Shown here: in pieces, positions 1-5,408 of the stretch
How the letters are laid out: each line of letters starts with the position of its first letter
Position numbering within the stretch: the stretch's first letter is position 1
Assembly: GCA_030600865.1 (NCBI GenBank)
Contig: JAUVUS010000142.1
Location: 1-6,724 of the forward strand
DNA: 6,724 nt
From: Bacteroidales bacterium
Lineage (GTDB): Bacteria > Bacteroidota > Bacteroidia > Bacteroidales > UBA12077
Reading direction: 5' to 3'
Translations under genes and position numbers: made by a program
The notes under the pieces: generated by a model
Databases searched by the model: none
What the model saw: only the letters and a program-made list of their open reading frames with translations
Told to the model about the DNA's origin: nothing

Positions 1-23
1 GAGACTTTCAACACGCTTAAAAA

Positions 24-2399
24 TCATTGCATATTACCATCTGGACCTGCATATAATGCAGTAACTTCATTTTTCAGTGTACCTATATTAAATGTAGCGG
101 TCCAGGTTATATCTCCTGTTAAAATTCTACCTACGATACCAATTTCATGTCCAGAATTTTCCATTTCCCCAACATTCCTTAAAATTTCAGTAAACCCAGT
201 AGATCCTGGAAGCGGAGTATCAAGAAGAAGATCAGTAGTCTTTTTATTAAAATATTGATATTCAATATGAATTCTATCTCTAAACAGACCAAAATCAAAT
301 CCTGCATTTATCTGACTTGTAGTCTCCCATGAAAGACTAGCATCACCAATAGTATTAACATGAACACCAGGATTACTTCCATATGGTTTAGATGTAACTG
401 CAGAACGAGCAGCGAAATTACCAATACCACTTTCGTTACCTGTTACACCATAACCTGCTTTAATCTTTAATTCACTAATATAATCAACATTAAGAAAATC
501 TTCATTATGCACTTTCCAACCAACAGAAACAGCAGGGAAATAACCAGTGCTGTTATCCGCACCAAATTTTGATGATGCGTCAGCTCTAAGGGATGCATCT
601 AACAAATATTTATCTGAATAAATAAGTCCAACCCTACCAATTGTTGAAAATAGTCTATTTTCTGTTTGACTACCACCATATCCAGAAGCTTCAGCACCAG
701 AATCCGGCCATCTATACATTGGAGACGGAAACTGATTAGCCTGAGTGTTTGTAAATATTGACGTATGGTCTTGATATTCAACGACTAATAAAGCATTCAC
801 ATTCAAATCTCCATAATCTTTTAGGAAAGATAAGTTAGTTGAAGTTATCCAACGATCATAAGTATCAGCATTCATAAAAGCTTGACCTTGTGTTGAACTT
901 CCTTGCGATGTTGTAGCAGGATAATATCTTCTTTCTCTAAAATCAATTCTATCCATACTAAAAGTAGAATTAAAAGTTAATCCTTCAATAATAGTTGCTC
1001 TAAATCCTGCACTACCAAGAACTCTAAAATTATTAGATACACCATCAATTTCATGTGCCATTTGAACAGGATTTGAAAATCTAAAATTATCCATGGTGAA
1101 AATTCCATTTTCGTCATAAACATCCCATCCAGGTTGTTCTAAAACAGCTGTTGTAGTAGGAGCAAAAATATTATTATCTCCATTAATTCTATTAACTTCT
1201 TCCTTAGAGATTGAAACATTACCAAAGATTTTCAACCATTCAGTAGCTTGTTGATCAACATTTAATCTAGCGCTTTTTCTATCATAATCTTGTCCAATAA
1301 GAACACCTTCTTGTGCAAAAGTTGATACACCTAAATAGTAAGATGTTTTATCATTTCCACCGCTTACACTTAAAGATGATTCCCAAACAGGTGCATTATC
1401 TCTATAAAGCATATCAGCATAAACATCATATGGTTCATCAACTACATCAGCATAGAAATCAGCCAATTCAGCATCAGCAGTAGTTAAATCAGGATCACTT
1501 ACCCATCCGTTAGCCCAAGACCAGTAACTTGTATTGCCTATTCCTCCATTATACATTGCTAAGTCAGCAAATTCATAATATTGTCCGGTTGTAAACACCT
1601 TGTACTTATTAATTGGATTCTGGATACCATAAGTAGTTCTGAATTCAATTTTAGCATCTCCAGATTTACCTTTCTTTGTTGTAATAAGGACAACACCATT
1701 TGAAGCTCTTGCTCCATAAATTGCAGCAGCTGATGCATCTTTCAAAACTTCTACAGACTGAATATCAGCAGGTGATAAGTTTGTAATACCATTACCTCCT
1801 TGACCACCATATACATCATCATTCATATTACCTGTAATAATTGGAACTCCATCAACAACATATAATGGCTGATTGGATCCTGATACTGTAGTCACACCAC
1901 GGACACGAACAGACATTCCTTGTCCAGGTGCTCCTGAATTCTGAGATACGACAAGTCCTACAACGTTTCCTTGTAAAGCTCCATCAACAGAAGCTATTGA
2001 TACCTTTTGCAGTTCTGTTGCATCTACCTTCGATACTGAAGAAATAAGGTTCTTTTTACTACGTACTCCATAACCAACAACTATAACCTCGTCCATTTCA
2101 AGTACTTCAGATTCAAGAACTACGTCTATTACAGAACGACCATTGATAGGTTCTTCCTTAGTTGCCATTCCAACAAAACTGAAAACCAATACTTGAGTTT
2201 CACTTGGAACAGTTAAAGAATACTTACCATCAATATCTGTAGTTGTACCAATTGTAGGGTTCTCTTTCACCACAATAGATACACCGGGAATTGATAAACC
2301 GTCATCTGCACCGGTTACCGTACCCGAAATTTGCATTTGTGCTGTAGCCTGAAAACCAACAAACAGCAAAAATGCAAAAAAGATTGATAATTTTTTCAT
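24..2399 (-). CDS. SusC/RagA-family TonB-linked outer-membrane protein, C-terminally truncated by a probable frameshift
   Basis: Outer-membrane TonB-dependent transporter that would import glycans or other large nutrients with a SusD-type lipoprotein. Visible in order: signal peptide (residues 1-20, basic start, hydrophobic core, ATA before Q21); carboxypeptidase-regulatory-like domain (about 23-95, GVSIVVKENPTIGTTTDIDGKYS); TonB-box-like DEVIVVGYG (103-111); plug domain (about 115-245) with the SusC hallmarks LYVVDGVPI (179-187) and VEVLKDASAAAIYGARASNG (216-235); then beta-barrel sequence. The start is the ATG directly before the signal peptide. SusC proteins are usually about 950-1100 residues; this one stops at 791, within the barrel, at a TGA 24 bases from the window edge. 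Sequence past the stop looks SusC-like in another frame, so a frameshift or pseudogene is likely. A susD partner would lie outside the window. The substrate cannot be deduced. Family assignment is certain; intactness is doubtful. Confidence 0.93.
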   Translation of the reverse strand: MKKLSIFFAFLLFVGFQATAQMQISGTVTGADDGLSIPGVSIVVKENPTIGTTTDIDGKYSLTVPSETQVLVFSFVGMATKEEPINGRSVIDVVLESEVLEMDEVIVVGYGVRSKKNLISSVSKVDATELQKVSIASVDGALQGNVVGLVVSQNSGAPGQGMSVRVRGVTTVSGSNQPLYVVDGVPIITGNMNDDVYGGQGGNGITNLSPADIQSVEVLKDASAAAIYGARASNGVVLITTKKGKSGDAKIEFRTTYGIQNPINKYKVFTTGQYYEFADLAMYNGGIGNTSYWSWANGWVSDPDLTTADAELADFYADVVDEPYDVYADMLYRDNAPVWESSLSVSGGNDKTSYYLGVSTFAQEGVLIGQDYDRKSARLNVDQQATEWLKIFGNVSISKEEVNRINGDNNIFAPTTTAVLEQPGWDVYDENGIFTMDNFRFSNPVQMAHEIDGVSNNFRVLGSAGFRATIIEGLTFNSTFSMDRIDFRERRYYPATTSQGSSTQGQAFMNADTYDRWITSTNLSFLKDYGDLNVNALLVVEYQDHTSIFTNTQANQFPSPMYRWPDSGAEASGYGGSQTENRLFSTIGRVGLIYSDKYLLDASLRADASSKFGADNSTGYFPAVSVGWKVHNEDFLNVDYISELKIKAGYGVTGNESGIGNFAARSAVTSKPYGSNPGVHVNTIGDASLSWETTSQINAGFDFGLFRDRIHIEYQYFNKKTTDLLLDTPLPGSTGFTEILRNVGEMENSGHEIGIVGRILTGDITWTATFNIGTLKNEVTALYAGPDGNMQ

Positions 2400-2442
2400 A
2401 GATTAAAATTTTAAATGATTAATTTTAGGATATATAAAAGTA

Positions 2443-2556
2443 TGTATGGTATTCAATTAGAATTAATTCGGAAATTTTAAGATGAAGAATTTATGAATAA
2501 TCTTAACTATTTATGAACCTAAAATTTTAAACAATTCGAAAATGAGATACCATACA
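2443..2556. repeat. 10-bp inverted repeat in the susC-like leader region
   Basis: TGTATGGTAT (2443-2452) is exactly inverted as ATACCATACA (2547-2556), with 94 bases between the arms. It sits about 45-160 bases upstream of the susC-like start. It could be a paired operator or a long-range leader fold, but its length allows coincidence. Confidence 0.35.
2489..2517. promoter_or_regulatory. ATTTATGAA direct repeat, 20-bp phasing
   Basis: ATTTATGAA occurs at 2489-2497 and again at 2509-2517, a start-to-start distance of 20 bases (about two helical turns). Nine-base direct repeats at this phasing are typical of sites for response-regulator or AraC-type activators, and the position 90-118 bases upstream of the susC-like start suits that. 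No regulator is visible and the motif does not match a site I know. Confidence 0.25.
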
Positions 2557-2706
2557 AAACTTTTTAAAATTATTATGAAAGTAATAGTGTGTATTGTTTT
2601 AAAAAAACAAAGTCTATATGAAGTCCTGTATGCAGTATATTCAGACCGTTTAGAATTATATTATAGGTTGGTATTAAAATATCATGCTTACGTGGGTAAA
2701 CGCTTT

Positions 2707-2736
2707 TTGATGTAATTATTTCAATGATTATATCAA
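2707..2736. repeat. AT-rich stem-loop
   Basis: TTGATGTAAT (2707-2716) pairs with ATTATATCAA (2727-2736), ten pairs including one G-U, around a ten-base loop. No T-tract follows on the plus strand, so it is not an obvious intrinsic terminator. It may be a protein-binding dyad or chance in AT-rich DNA. Confidence 0.35.
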
Positions 2737-2970
2737 CATACCAAATCGGCTAATCTTATGTTCTATTTGGTTTGTAGATAATAAATTGTTTTTGTAGTAT
2801 CTTTAGTGCTTTACATATTCATTTCAGGATCTAACCAATAGTAAATATAAAACGTCATTTAACAAACGAATGCCGACACCTATTCGGACACCAATCCTAT
2901 ATTTATTGTGCTAATAATCTTATTTATAATTACATACAAATTTGTCTCGACTCCCGCCAGCTCCACCTTC

Positions 2971-2998
2971 GCTCTACGAAGCCTTGGCGAAGTAGAGC
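2971..2998. repeat. 28-base dyad with GAA/GAA internal loop
   Basis: The arms GCTCTAC (2971-2977) and GTAGAGC (2992-2998) are exact complements. Inside them lie a symmetric GAA/GAA mismatch, then GCC/GGC around TT. The competing pairing CTTCG (2967-2971) with CGAAG (2977-2981) forms a smaller hairpin in the same place, so the site can switch between folds. Confidence 0.6.
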
Positions 2999-3036
2999 TC
3001 TGCTCTATTCTTCAAGGACTTCTTCGAGCTTACGCT

Positions 3037-3056
3037 TGCGCCGAAGCTTCAGCGCA
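3037..3056. repeat. 20-base near-perfect palindrome
   Basis: TGCGCCGAAGCTTCAGCGCA is self-complementary at nine of ten pairs (one C-A mismatch). It lies 40 bases before the GIY-YIG start codon. It could be a nuclease recognition site, a translation-controlling hairpin, or one end of the GC-rich element. Confidence 0.6.
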
Positions 3057-3095
3057 GGAGCACGGCAGACGCTGTCCACTTTTAAAAATTACATT

Positions 3096-3332
3096 ATGTG
3101 GTACGTATATATTCTTAAATGTAGCAATGATTCTTATTATACCGGATGCACATCAAACCTAAAAAATAGAATAGAACGGCATAGCAATGGCCAAGTCCAT
3201 TATACAAAAGATAAATTACCAATAAAACTTATTACCTACACCGCTTTTCAAGACAAATACAAAGCATTTGAATTTGAAAAATATCTCAAATCAGGTTCAG
3301 GTATTGCTTTTAGGAATAAAAGATTAATATAG
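3096..3332 (+). CDS. Stand-alone GIY-YIG nuclease domain protein (UvrC/URI-like, YhbQ type)
   Basis: Small cytosolic protein of 78 residues made only of a GIY-YIG endonuclease domain. The GIY strand appears as YVY (residues 3-5, in MWYVYILKC) and the YIG strand as YTG (15-17). The catalytic arginine R25 and H29 follow in NLKNRIERH, and the metal-binding glutamate is most likely E61 in AFEFEKYLKSGSG. All key positions are present, so it may be active. The ATG at 3096 is chosen because family members begin at this MWYVYIL. An in-frame TTG at 3036 would add 20 residues translated from the GC-rich block, which look non-native. No DNA-binding partner domain is present. The gene directly follows the GC-rich palindromic block, and its last codons are repeated beyond the toxin-antitoxin operon. 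Substrate and role are unknown; a selfish or repair function are both possible. Confidence 0.9.
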   Translation: MWYVYILKCSNDSYYTGCTSNLKNRIERHSNGQVHYTKDKLPIKLITYTAFQDKYKAFEFEKYLKSGSGIAFRNKRLI

Positions 3333-3340
3333 TCCGAAAT
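3315..3340. repeat. Direct repeat, left copy (3' end of GIY-YIG gene)
   Basis: AATAAAAGATTAATATA (3315-3331) covers the last codons of the GIY-YIG gene and most of its TAG stop. It is followed by TCCGAAAT at 3333-3340. The same 17 bases recur at 5396-5412, with TCCGAAAT at 5415-5422. The two copies bracket the hip-like operon. Confidence 0.75.
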
Positions 3341-3399
3341 CTTCGATTTTTAGGATTCTCGAAAATTTTAATCTAAAAACATCCACCATTTAGGTGAAC

Positions 3400-3410
3400 A
3401 ATTCGGTTAA
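3400..3410. repeat. 11-bp inverted repeat, left arm
   Basis: AATTCGGTTAA here matches TTAACCGAATT at 5473-5483 as an exact inverted repeat. Both arms lie outside the hip-like operon, each about 60 bases beyond the flanking direct repeat on its right side. They may be residual element ends, though an 11-base match could be chance. Confidence 0.3.
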
Positions 3411-3564
3411 CAAAAAGACAAATTTCAAACTCCAACCACTGGCAACAAAAACAATTATTGCCAATAGTTTGATTTATTTTAGTATTTTTTCGTAATTATT
3501 ACCGAATTTTGGTACTCTTCTCAAATTCTTACTATAACATGCTACTTTTATTAAAGTGTGCGAA

Positions 3565-3608
3565 CGGACTTAATACGGAGTTAGTTCGGACTTATTACAG
3601 AATTATGA
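3565..3608. repeat. 22-bp tandem duplication
   Basis: CGGACTTAATAC (3565-3576) is followed by CGGACTTATTAC (3587-3598), and the two 22-base units match at 16 positions. The offset is about two helical turns. It lies just upstream of the 61-bp operator array and may be a second binding site for a regulator of the operon. Confidence 0.5.
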
Positions 3609-3632
3609 GAAAAATATCAATTACATGCATAA

Positions 3633-3648
3633 TCACATTATAATATGA
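3633..3648. promoter_or_regulatory. Operator O1 (imperfect palindrome)
   Basis: TCACATTATAATATGA, seven of eight pairs symmetric. It is the outermost and least symmetric of three related dyads, and probably the weakest site for the HTH protein encoded downstream. Confidence 0.6.
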
Positions 3649-3689
3649 AATTTAAAGCTTTTTATGCTTTATAAAGTATTTTTTACATC

Positions 3690-3713
3690 AATATCACATT
3701 ATAGTGTGATATT
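3690..3713. promoter_or_regulatory. Operator O2 (24-base palindrome)
   Basis: The arms AATATCACA and TGTGATATT are exact complements around TTATAG, with one mismatched pair in the whole 24 bases. Its right arm overlaps GATATTTG (3708-3715), one base from the Bacteroidetes -7 consensus. Confidence 0.75.
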
Positions 3714-3747
3714 TGGTGTTTTTTCAAATCAAAACATCATTAATTAC

Positions 3748-3777
3748 ATTAAAATCACAATATATTGTGATTTTAAT
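3748..3777. promoter_or_regulatory. Operator O3 (30-base perfect palindrome)
   Basis: This is a perfect 30-base dyad with core TCACAATATATTGTGA (3755-3770), the strongest of the three sites and the one closest to the start codon. A candidate promoter -33 element (TTG, 3765-3767) lies within its right arm. Binding here would block transcription, as expected for autoregulation by a HipB-type protein. Confidence 0.8.
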
Positions 3778-3793
3778 TGTGTTTTTAAGTTTA
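3765..3793 (+). promoter_or_regulatory. Candidate promoter of the hip-like operon
   Basis: TTG (3765-3767) and TAAGTTTA (3786-3793) are separated by 18 bases. This resembles the Bacteroidetes TTTG / TAnnTTTG promoter with a final A in place of G. Transcription would start near 3800, giving a leader of about 25 bases. The overlap with operator O3 supports the assignment. Confidence 0.45.
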
Positions 3794-3825
3794 ATTCAAT
3801 AATTTCACATTAAAATCAAATCACA

Positions 3826-4029
3826 ATGGAGTTATTAGAAATAGGAGAACGAATAAAAGAACGCAGAAATGCTTTAAGAATAAATCAGTTAAATCTTGCA
3901 GAGATGGCAGGGGTTAGTAAAAACACCCTATACAAAATAGAAAGGGGACAAGCTAATCCAACCATAGAAGTTCTTAAAAAGATAGCAGATATTCTTGGTT
4001 TAGAAATAAAACTCGAAGTAAAAAAGTAG
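3826..4029 (+). CDS. hipB: HipB-like XRE-family HTH antitoxin and autorepressor
   Basis: A 67-residue DNA-binding protein consisting of one Cro/C1-type helix-turn-helix domain. The HTH spans helix two NQLNLAEMAG (20-29) and recognition helix SKNTLYKIERG (31-41), followed by NPTIEVLKKIADILGL (44-59). The charged tail EIKLEVKK (60-67) is likely a dimerising strand, as in HipB proteins. E. coli HipB is longer, at 88 residues. It is first in a three-gene operon, 8 bases before the next start codon, and sits directly downstream of three matching palindromes that are its likely operators. By family it represses the operon and helps hold the kinase in an inactive complex. The start ATG abuts an operator half-site. 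HTH assignment is certain; the HipB role is inferred from neighbours. Confidence 0.88.
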   Translation: MELLEIGERIKERRNALRINQLNLAEMAGVSKNTLYKIERGQANPTIEVLKKIADILGLEIKLEVKK

Positions 4030-4037
4030 ATTAAGAA

Positions 4038-4364
4038 ATGCTAAAAGCAAAAGTATATAGGAATAGTCATTTGGCAGGAGAACTTATTCAGGAGAATGCA
4101 AAAAGTTACGTGTTTCGGTACAGTGATTCTTATTTTTCAAATGATTCTTTACCGGCAATAAGTTTAACATTACCAAAAACTCAGCAGGAATACAAATCAG
4201 AATTCCTGTTTCCTTTCTTTTTTAATATGCTTTCTGAAGGGGTGAACCGTAAACTGCAAAGCAGACAATTAAAAATTGATGAAAAAGATTATTTCGGTTT
4301 ATTAATAGAAACCGCAAAATATGATACCATAGGAGCAATAACGCTTAAACCTGATACAAAATAA
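4038..4364 (+). CDS. hipS: HipS-like small protein (HipA N-terminal subdomain)
   Basis: A 108-residue protein matching the N-terminal subdomain that is fused to the kinase in classical HipA. The start resembles HipA N-domains (VYRNSHLAGELIQE), then SLTLPKTQQEY (42-52), the family signature FPFFFNMLSEGVNR (58-71), and a final DYFGLLIETAKYDTIGAITL (84-103), which corresponds to the HipA segment ending in GA(L/V)xL. As a separate gene between the HTH protein and the kinase it matches HipS of E. coli O127:H6 HipBST, where the small protein, not HipB alone, neutralises the kinase. Its TAA overlaps the next ATG by one base, so translation is coupled and near-equal amounts are expected. It contains no tryptophan, unlike the E. 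coli HipS inhibitory residue Trp65 as I recall it. Antitoxin role is by analogy. Confidence 0.85.
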   Translation: MLKAKVYRNSHLAGELIQENAKSYVFRYSDSYFSNDSLPAISLTLPKTQQEYKSEFLFPFFFNMLSEGVNRKLQSRQLKIDEKDYFGLLIETAKYDTIGAITLKPDTK

Positions 4365-5371
4365 TGAACTTAGAAGAAATAAAATATTGCCCGGGTACTT
4401 TAGCAAAAGGTAATAGTAAATATAGTCGAACCTGTTTGCGCAGGGTTTTTAATGGAAAAACTGTAAGTCATGTGTTGCCTTATAATTCGCCACAAACAGA
4501 TGAAGAAGATGATGATAAGTTTGTAGATAATCGCAAACGAATTTCAATATCGGGAGTTCAAGAGAAAATGTCTTTGATATTGGATAAAAACAAATTGAGA
4601 TTAACTAACGAAGGCGAACAAGGGAATTATATTTTAAAGCCAATACCAAGGGATTTAAAGAAGGTTGATCAGGTTCCGGCTAATGAGCATTTAACAATGC
4701 AAATAGCACAGCAGGTTTATAGCATATATACCGCAGAAAATGCTTTAATATTTTTTAAAGATGGCAAGCAAGCATATATAACTAAAAGATTTGATGTTAA
4801 GGAAGATGGTGGTAAGTGGGGTAAAGAAGATTTTGCTTCGCTGGCAGAAAAAACAGAAGAAAATGCAGGAGTAAATTTTAAGCATAATTATAGTTACGAA
4901 GAAATGGCAGAGCTATTAAAGAAACATGTTCCTGCATACATGGTTGAAGTTGAGAAACTATTTAGTTTAATTGTTTTTAATTATTTGTTTTCGAATGGAG
5001 ATGCACATTTAAAGAATTTCTCTTTGCTAGAATCTCCTAATGGAGACTATTTATTAAGTCCTGCCTATGATTTAATAAATACCAGAATTCACGTGGATGA
5101 TACAGATTTTGCTTTAGATAATGGACTTTTTAAGCTTGATTTCAAATCAGAAGTTTACAAAAAGTCTAATCATGCTAGTAAATATGATTTTATAGAACTT
5201 GCAAAAAGAATGGAAATAAAGGAAAGCAGAATAGAAAAACTTTTATCTCCATTTCTTGAAAAACAGCCATTGGTTGAAGACTTGGTTAGTCATTCATTTT
5301 TAGATGAAAAAACAAAAAGAGCATATTTATTACATTATAATACGAAAAGAAATTATCTAACTAAAGAATAA
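4364..5371 (+). CDS. hipT: HipT-like serine/threonine kinase toxin (HipA C-terminal kinase core)
   Basis: A 335-residue HipA-fold kinase lacking the fused N-subdomain; this length matches E. coli HipT. Visible: Gly-rich loop RISISGVQEK (59-68) with the two-serine SIS pattern (S61, S63), sites of inhibitory autophosphorylation in HipT/HipA relatives; ATP-binding lysine K92 in GNYILKP; alpha-domain residue E108 in PANEHLTMQ; catalytic loop NGDAHLKNF (211-219) with D213 as base and N218 binding metal; second metal aspartate D236 in SPAYDL. All kinase residues are present, so it is probably active. Known relatives phosphorylate aminoacyl-tRNA synthetases (GltX by HipA, TrpS by HipT) and halt translation; the target here is unknown. 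The start segment YCPGTL...SRTCLRRVFNG looks like a decayed form of the zinc-knuckle seen in other Bacteroidetes HipA-C proteins. It overlaps the previous gene by one base. Confidence 0.88.
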   Translation: MNLEEIKYCPGTLAKGNSKYSRTCLRRVFNGKTVSHVLPYNSPQTDEEDDDKFVDNRKRISISGVQEKMSLILDKNKLRLTNEGEQGNYILKPIPRDLKKVDQVPANEHLTMQIAQQVYSIYTAENALIFFKDGKQAYITKRFDVKEDGGKWGKEDFASLAEKTEENAGVNFKHNYSYEEMAELLKKHVPAYMVEVEKLFSLIVFNYLFSNGDAHLKNFSLLESPNGDYLLSPAYDLINTRIHVDDTDFALDNGLFKLDFKSEVYKKSNHASKYDFIELAKRMEIKESRIEKLLSPFLEKQPLVEDLVSHSFLDEKTKRAYLLHYNTKRNYLTKE

Positions 5372-5375
5372 ACAA

Positions 5376-5408
5376 ATGGCTTTAAGCTGGAATGAAATAA
5401 AAGATTAA
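5376..5408 (+). pseudogene. Ten-codon remnant resembling the start of a DNA methyltransferase gene
   Basis: An ATG four bases after the kinase stop opens a ten-codon frame, MALSWNEIKD, ending at TAA. This peptide closely matches the conserved start (MALSWNEI[KR]xRA) that I associate with large class I SAM-dependent DNA methyltransferases of type IIG/IIL-like restriction-modification and related phage-defence systems. The short gap to the kinase gene is typical of a co-transcribed fourth gene. The frame is lost exactly inside the 17-base direct repeat (5396-5412), which suggests that a deletion joined the methylase start to a second copy of the GIY-YIG 3' end. The identification rests on ten residues and on memory of the family. 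Confidence 0.5.

Larger units (their letters stand above)
2400..2943. other. AT-rich divergent intergenic region, no gene seen
   Basis: This stretch separates the minus-strand susC-like gene from the plus-strand GIY-YIG unit. It must hold the susC-like promoter, but I find no clean match to the Bacteroidetes -33/-7 consensus on the minus strand. The nearest is TAGACTTTG, read on the minus strand near 2610, which has one extra spacer base. The region holds several short direct and inverted repeats listed separately. No open frame here has recognisable protein similarity. A pair of 8-mers, CCGACACC (2873-2880) and CGGACACC (2885-2892), also lies 12 bases apart close to the GC-rich block. Confidence 0.6.
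2944..3080. repeat. GC-rich dyad-rich block upstream of the GIY-YIG gene
   Basis: Base composition changes abruptly from AT-rich surroundings to a GC-rich stretch of about 137 bases, then returns to AT-rich just before the nuclease start. The block contains five CTTCG/CGAAG words within about 80 bases: CTTCG at 2967 and 3022, CGAAG at 2977, 2988 and 3042. These permit several alternative hairpins. It includes a 28-base dyad (2971-2998) and a 20-base near-perfect palindrome (3037-3056). All six frames give low-complexity translations with no domain, so it is probably not coding. It resembles a REP- or MITE-like interspersed element linked to the nuclease. That link is inference from position and composition. 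Confidence 0.6.
3333..3620. other. Non-coding stretch between GIY-YIG gene and operator array
   Basis: No gene is seen. It holds a weak stem-loop (ACTGGCAA 3438-3445 with TTGCCAATAGT 3458-3468, one bulge) followed by T-rich sequence that could end GIY-YIG transcription. It also holds an 11-base sequence, AATTCGGTTAA (3400-3410), whose inverse lies beyond the hip-like operon, and a 22-base tandem duplication at 3565-3608. Confidence 0.5.
3621..3825. repeat. Degenerate 61-bp tandem repeat carrying the hip-like operators
   Basis: Three full units and a partial fourth precede the HTH gene. Each starts with a TTACAT-like box (3621, 3683, 3744, and TTCACAT near 3804), followed by an ATCACA half-site and palindrome, then a T-run. 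Palindrome centres lie at 3640.5, 3701.5 and 3762.5, exactly 61 bases apart. ACATTAAAATCA at 3746-3757 recurs perfectly at 3807-3818, again 61 bases on, which shows true tandem duplication rather than independent sites. Two half-sites, TCAAA (3816) and TCACA (3821), abut the hipB-like start codon. Confidence 0.8.

Noticed and set aside
599..781. Minus-strand 60-codon frame inside the susC-like gene
   Set aside because: Shadow of the real frame, with no recognisable protein features.
3036..3095. 20-residue N-terminal extension of the GIY-YIG protein from a TTG start
   Set aside because: It translates the palindromic block, and the domain begins naturally at the ATG at 3096.
2908..3162. 84-codon plus-strand open frame across the GC-rich block
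   Set aside because: Low-complexity translation, no domain, and it overlaps the well-supported GIY-YIG gene in another frame; the openness reflects the GC-rich repeat.
3335..3351. CGAA-ATC-TTCG hairpin followed by ATTTTT as a terminator of the GIY-YIG gene
   Set aside because: The four-base stem is too weak to call in AT-rich DNA.
3621..3825. CRISPR array or replication iterons as an explanation of the 61-bp repeat
   Set aside because: Units are degenerate, there are no unique spacers, no cas or rep gene is nearby, and the palindromes sit where HipB autoregulation predicts.
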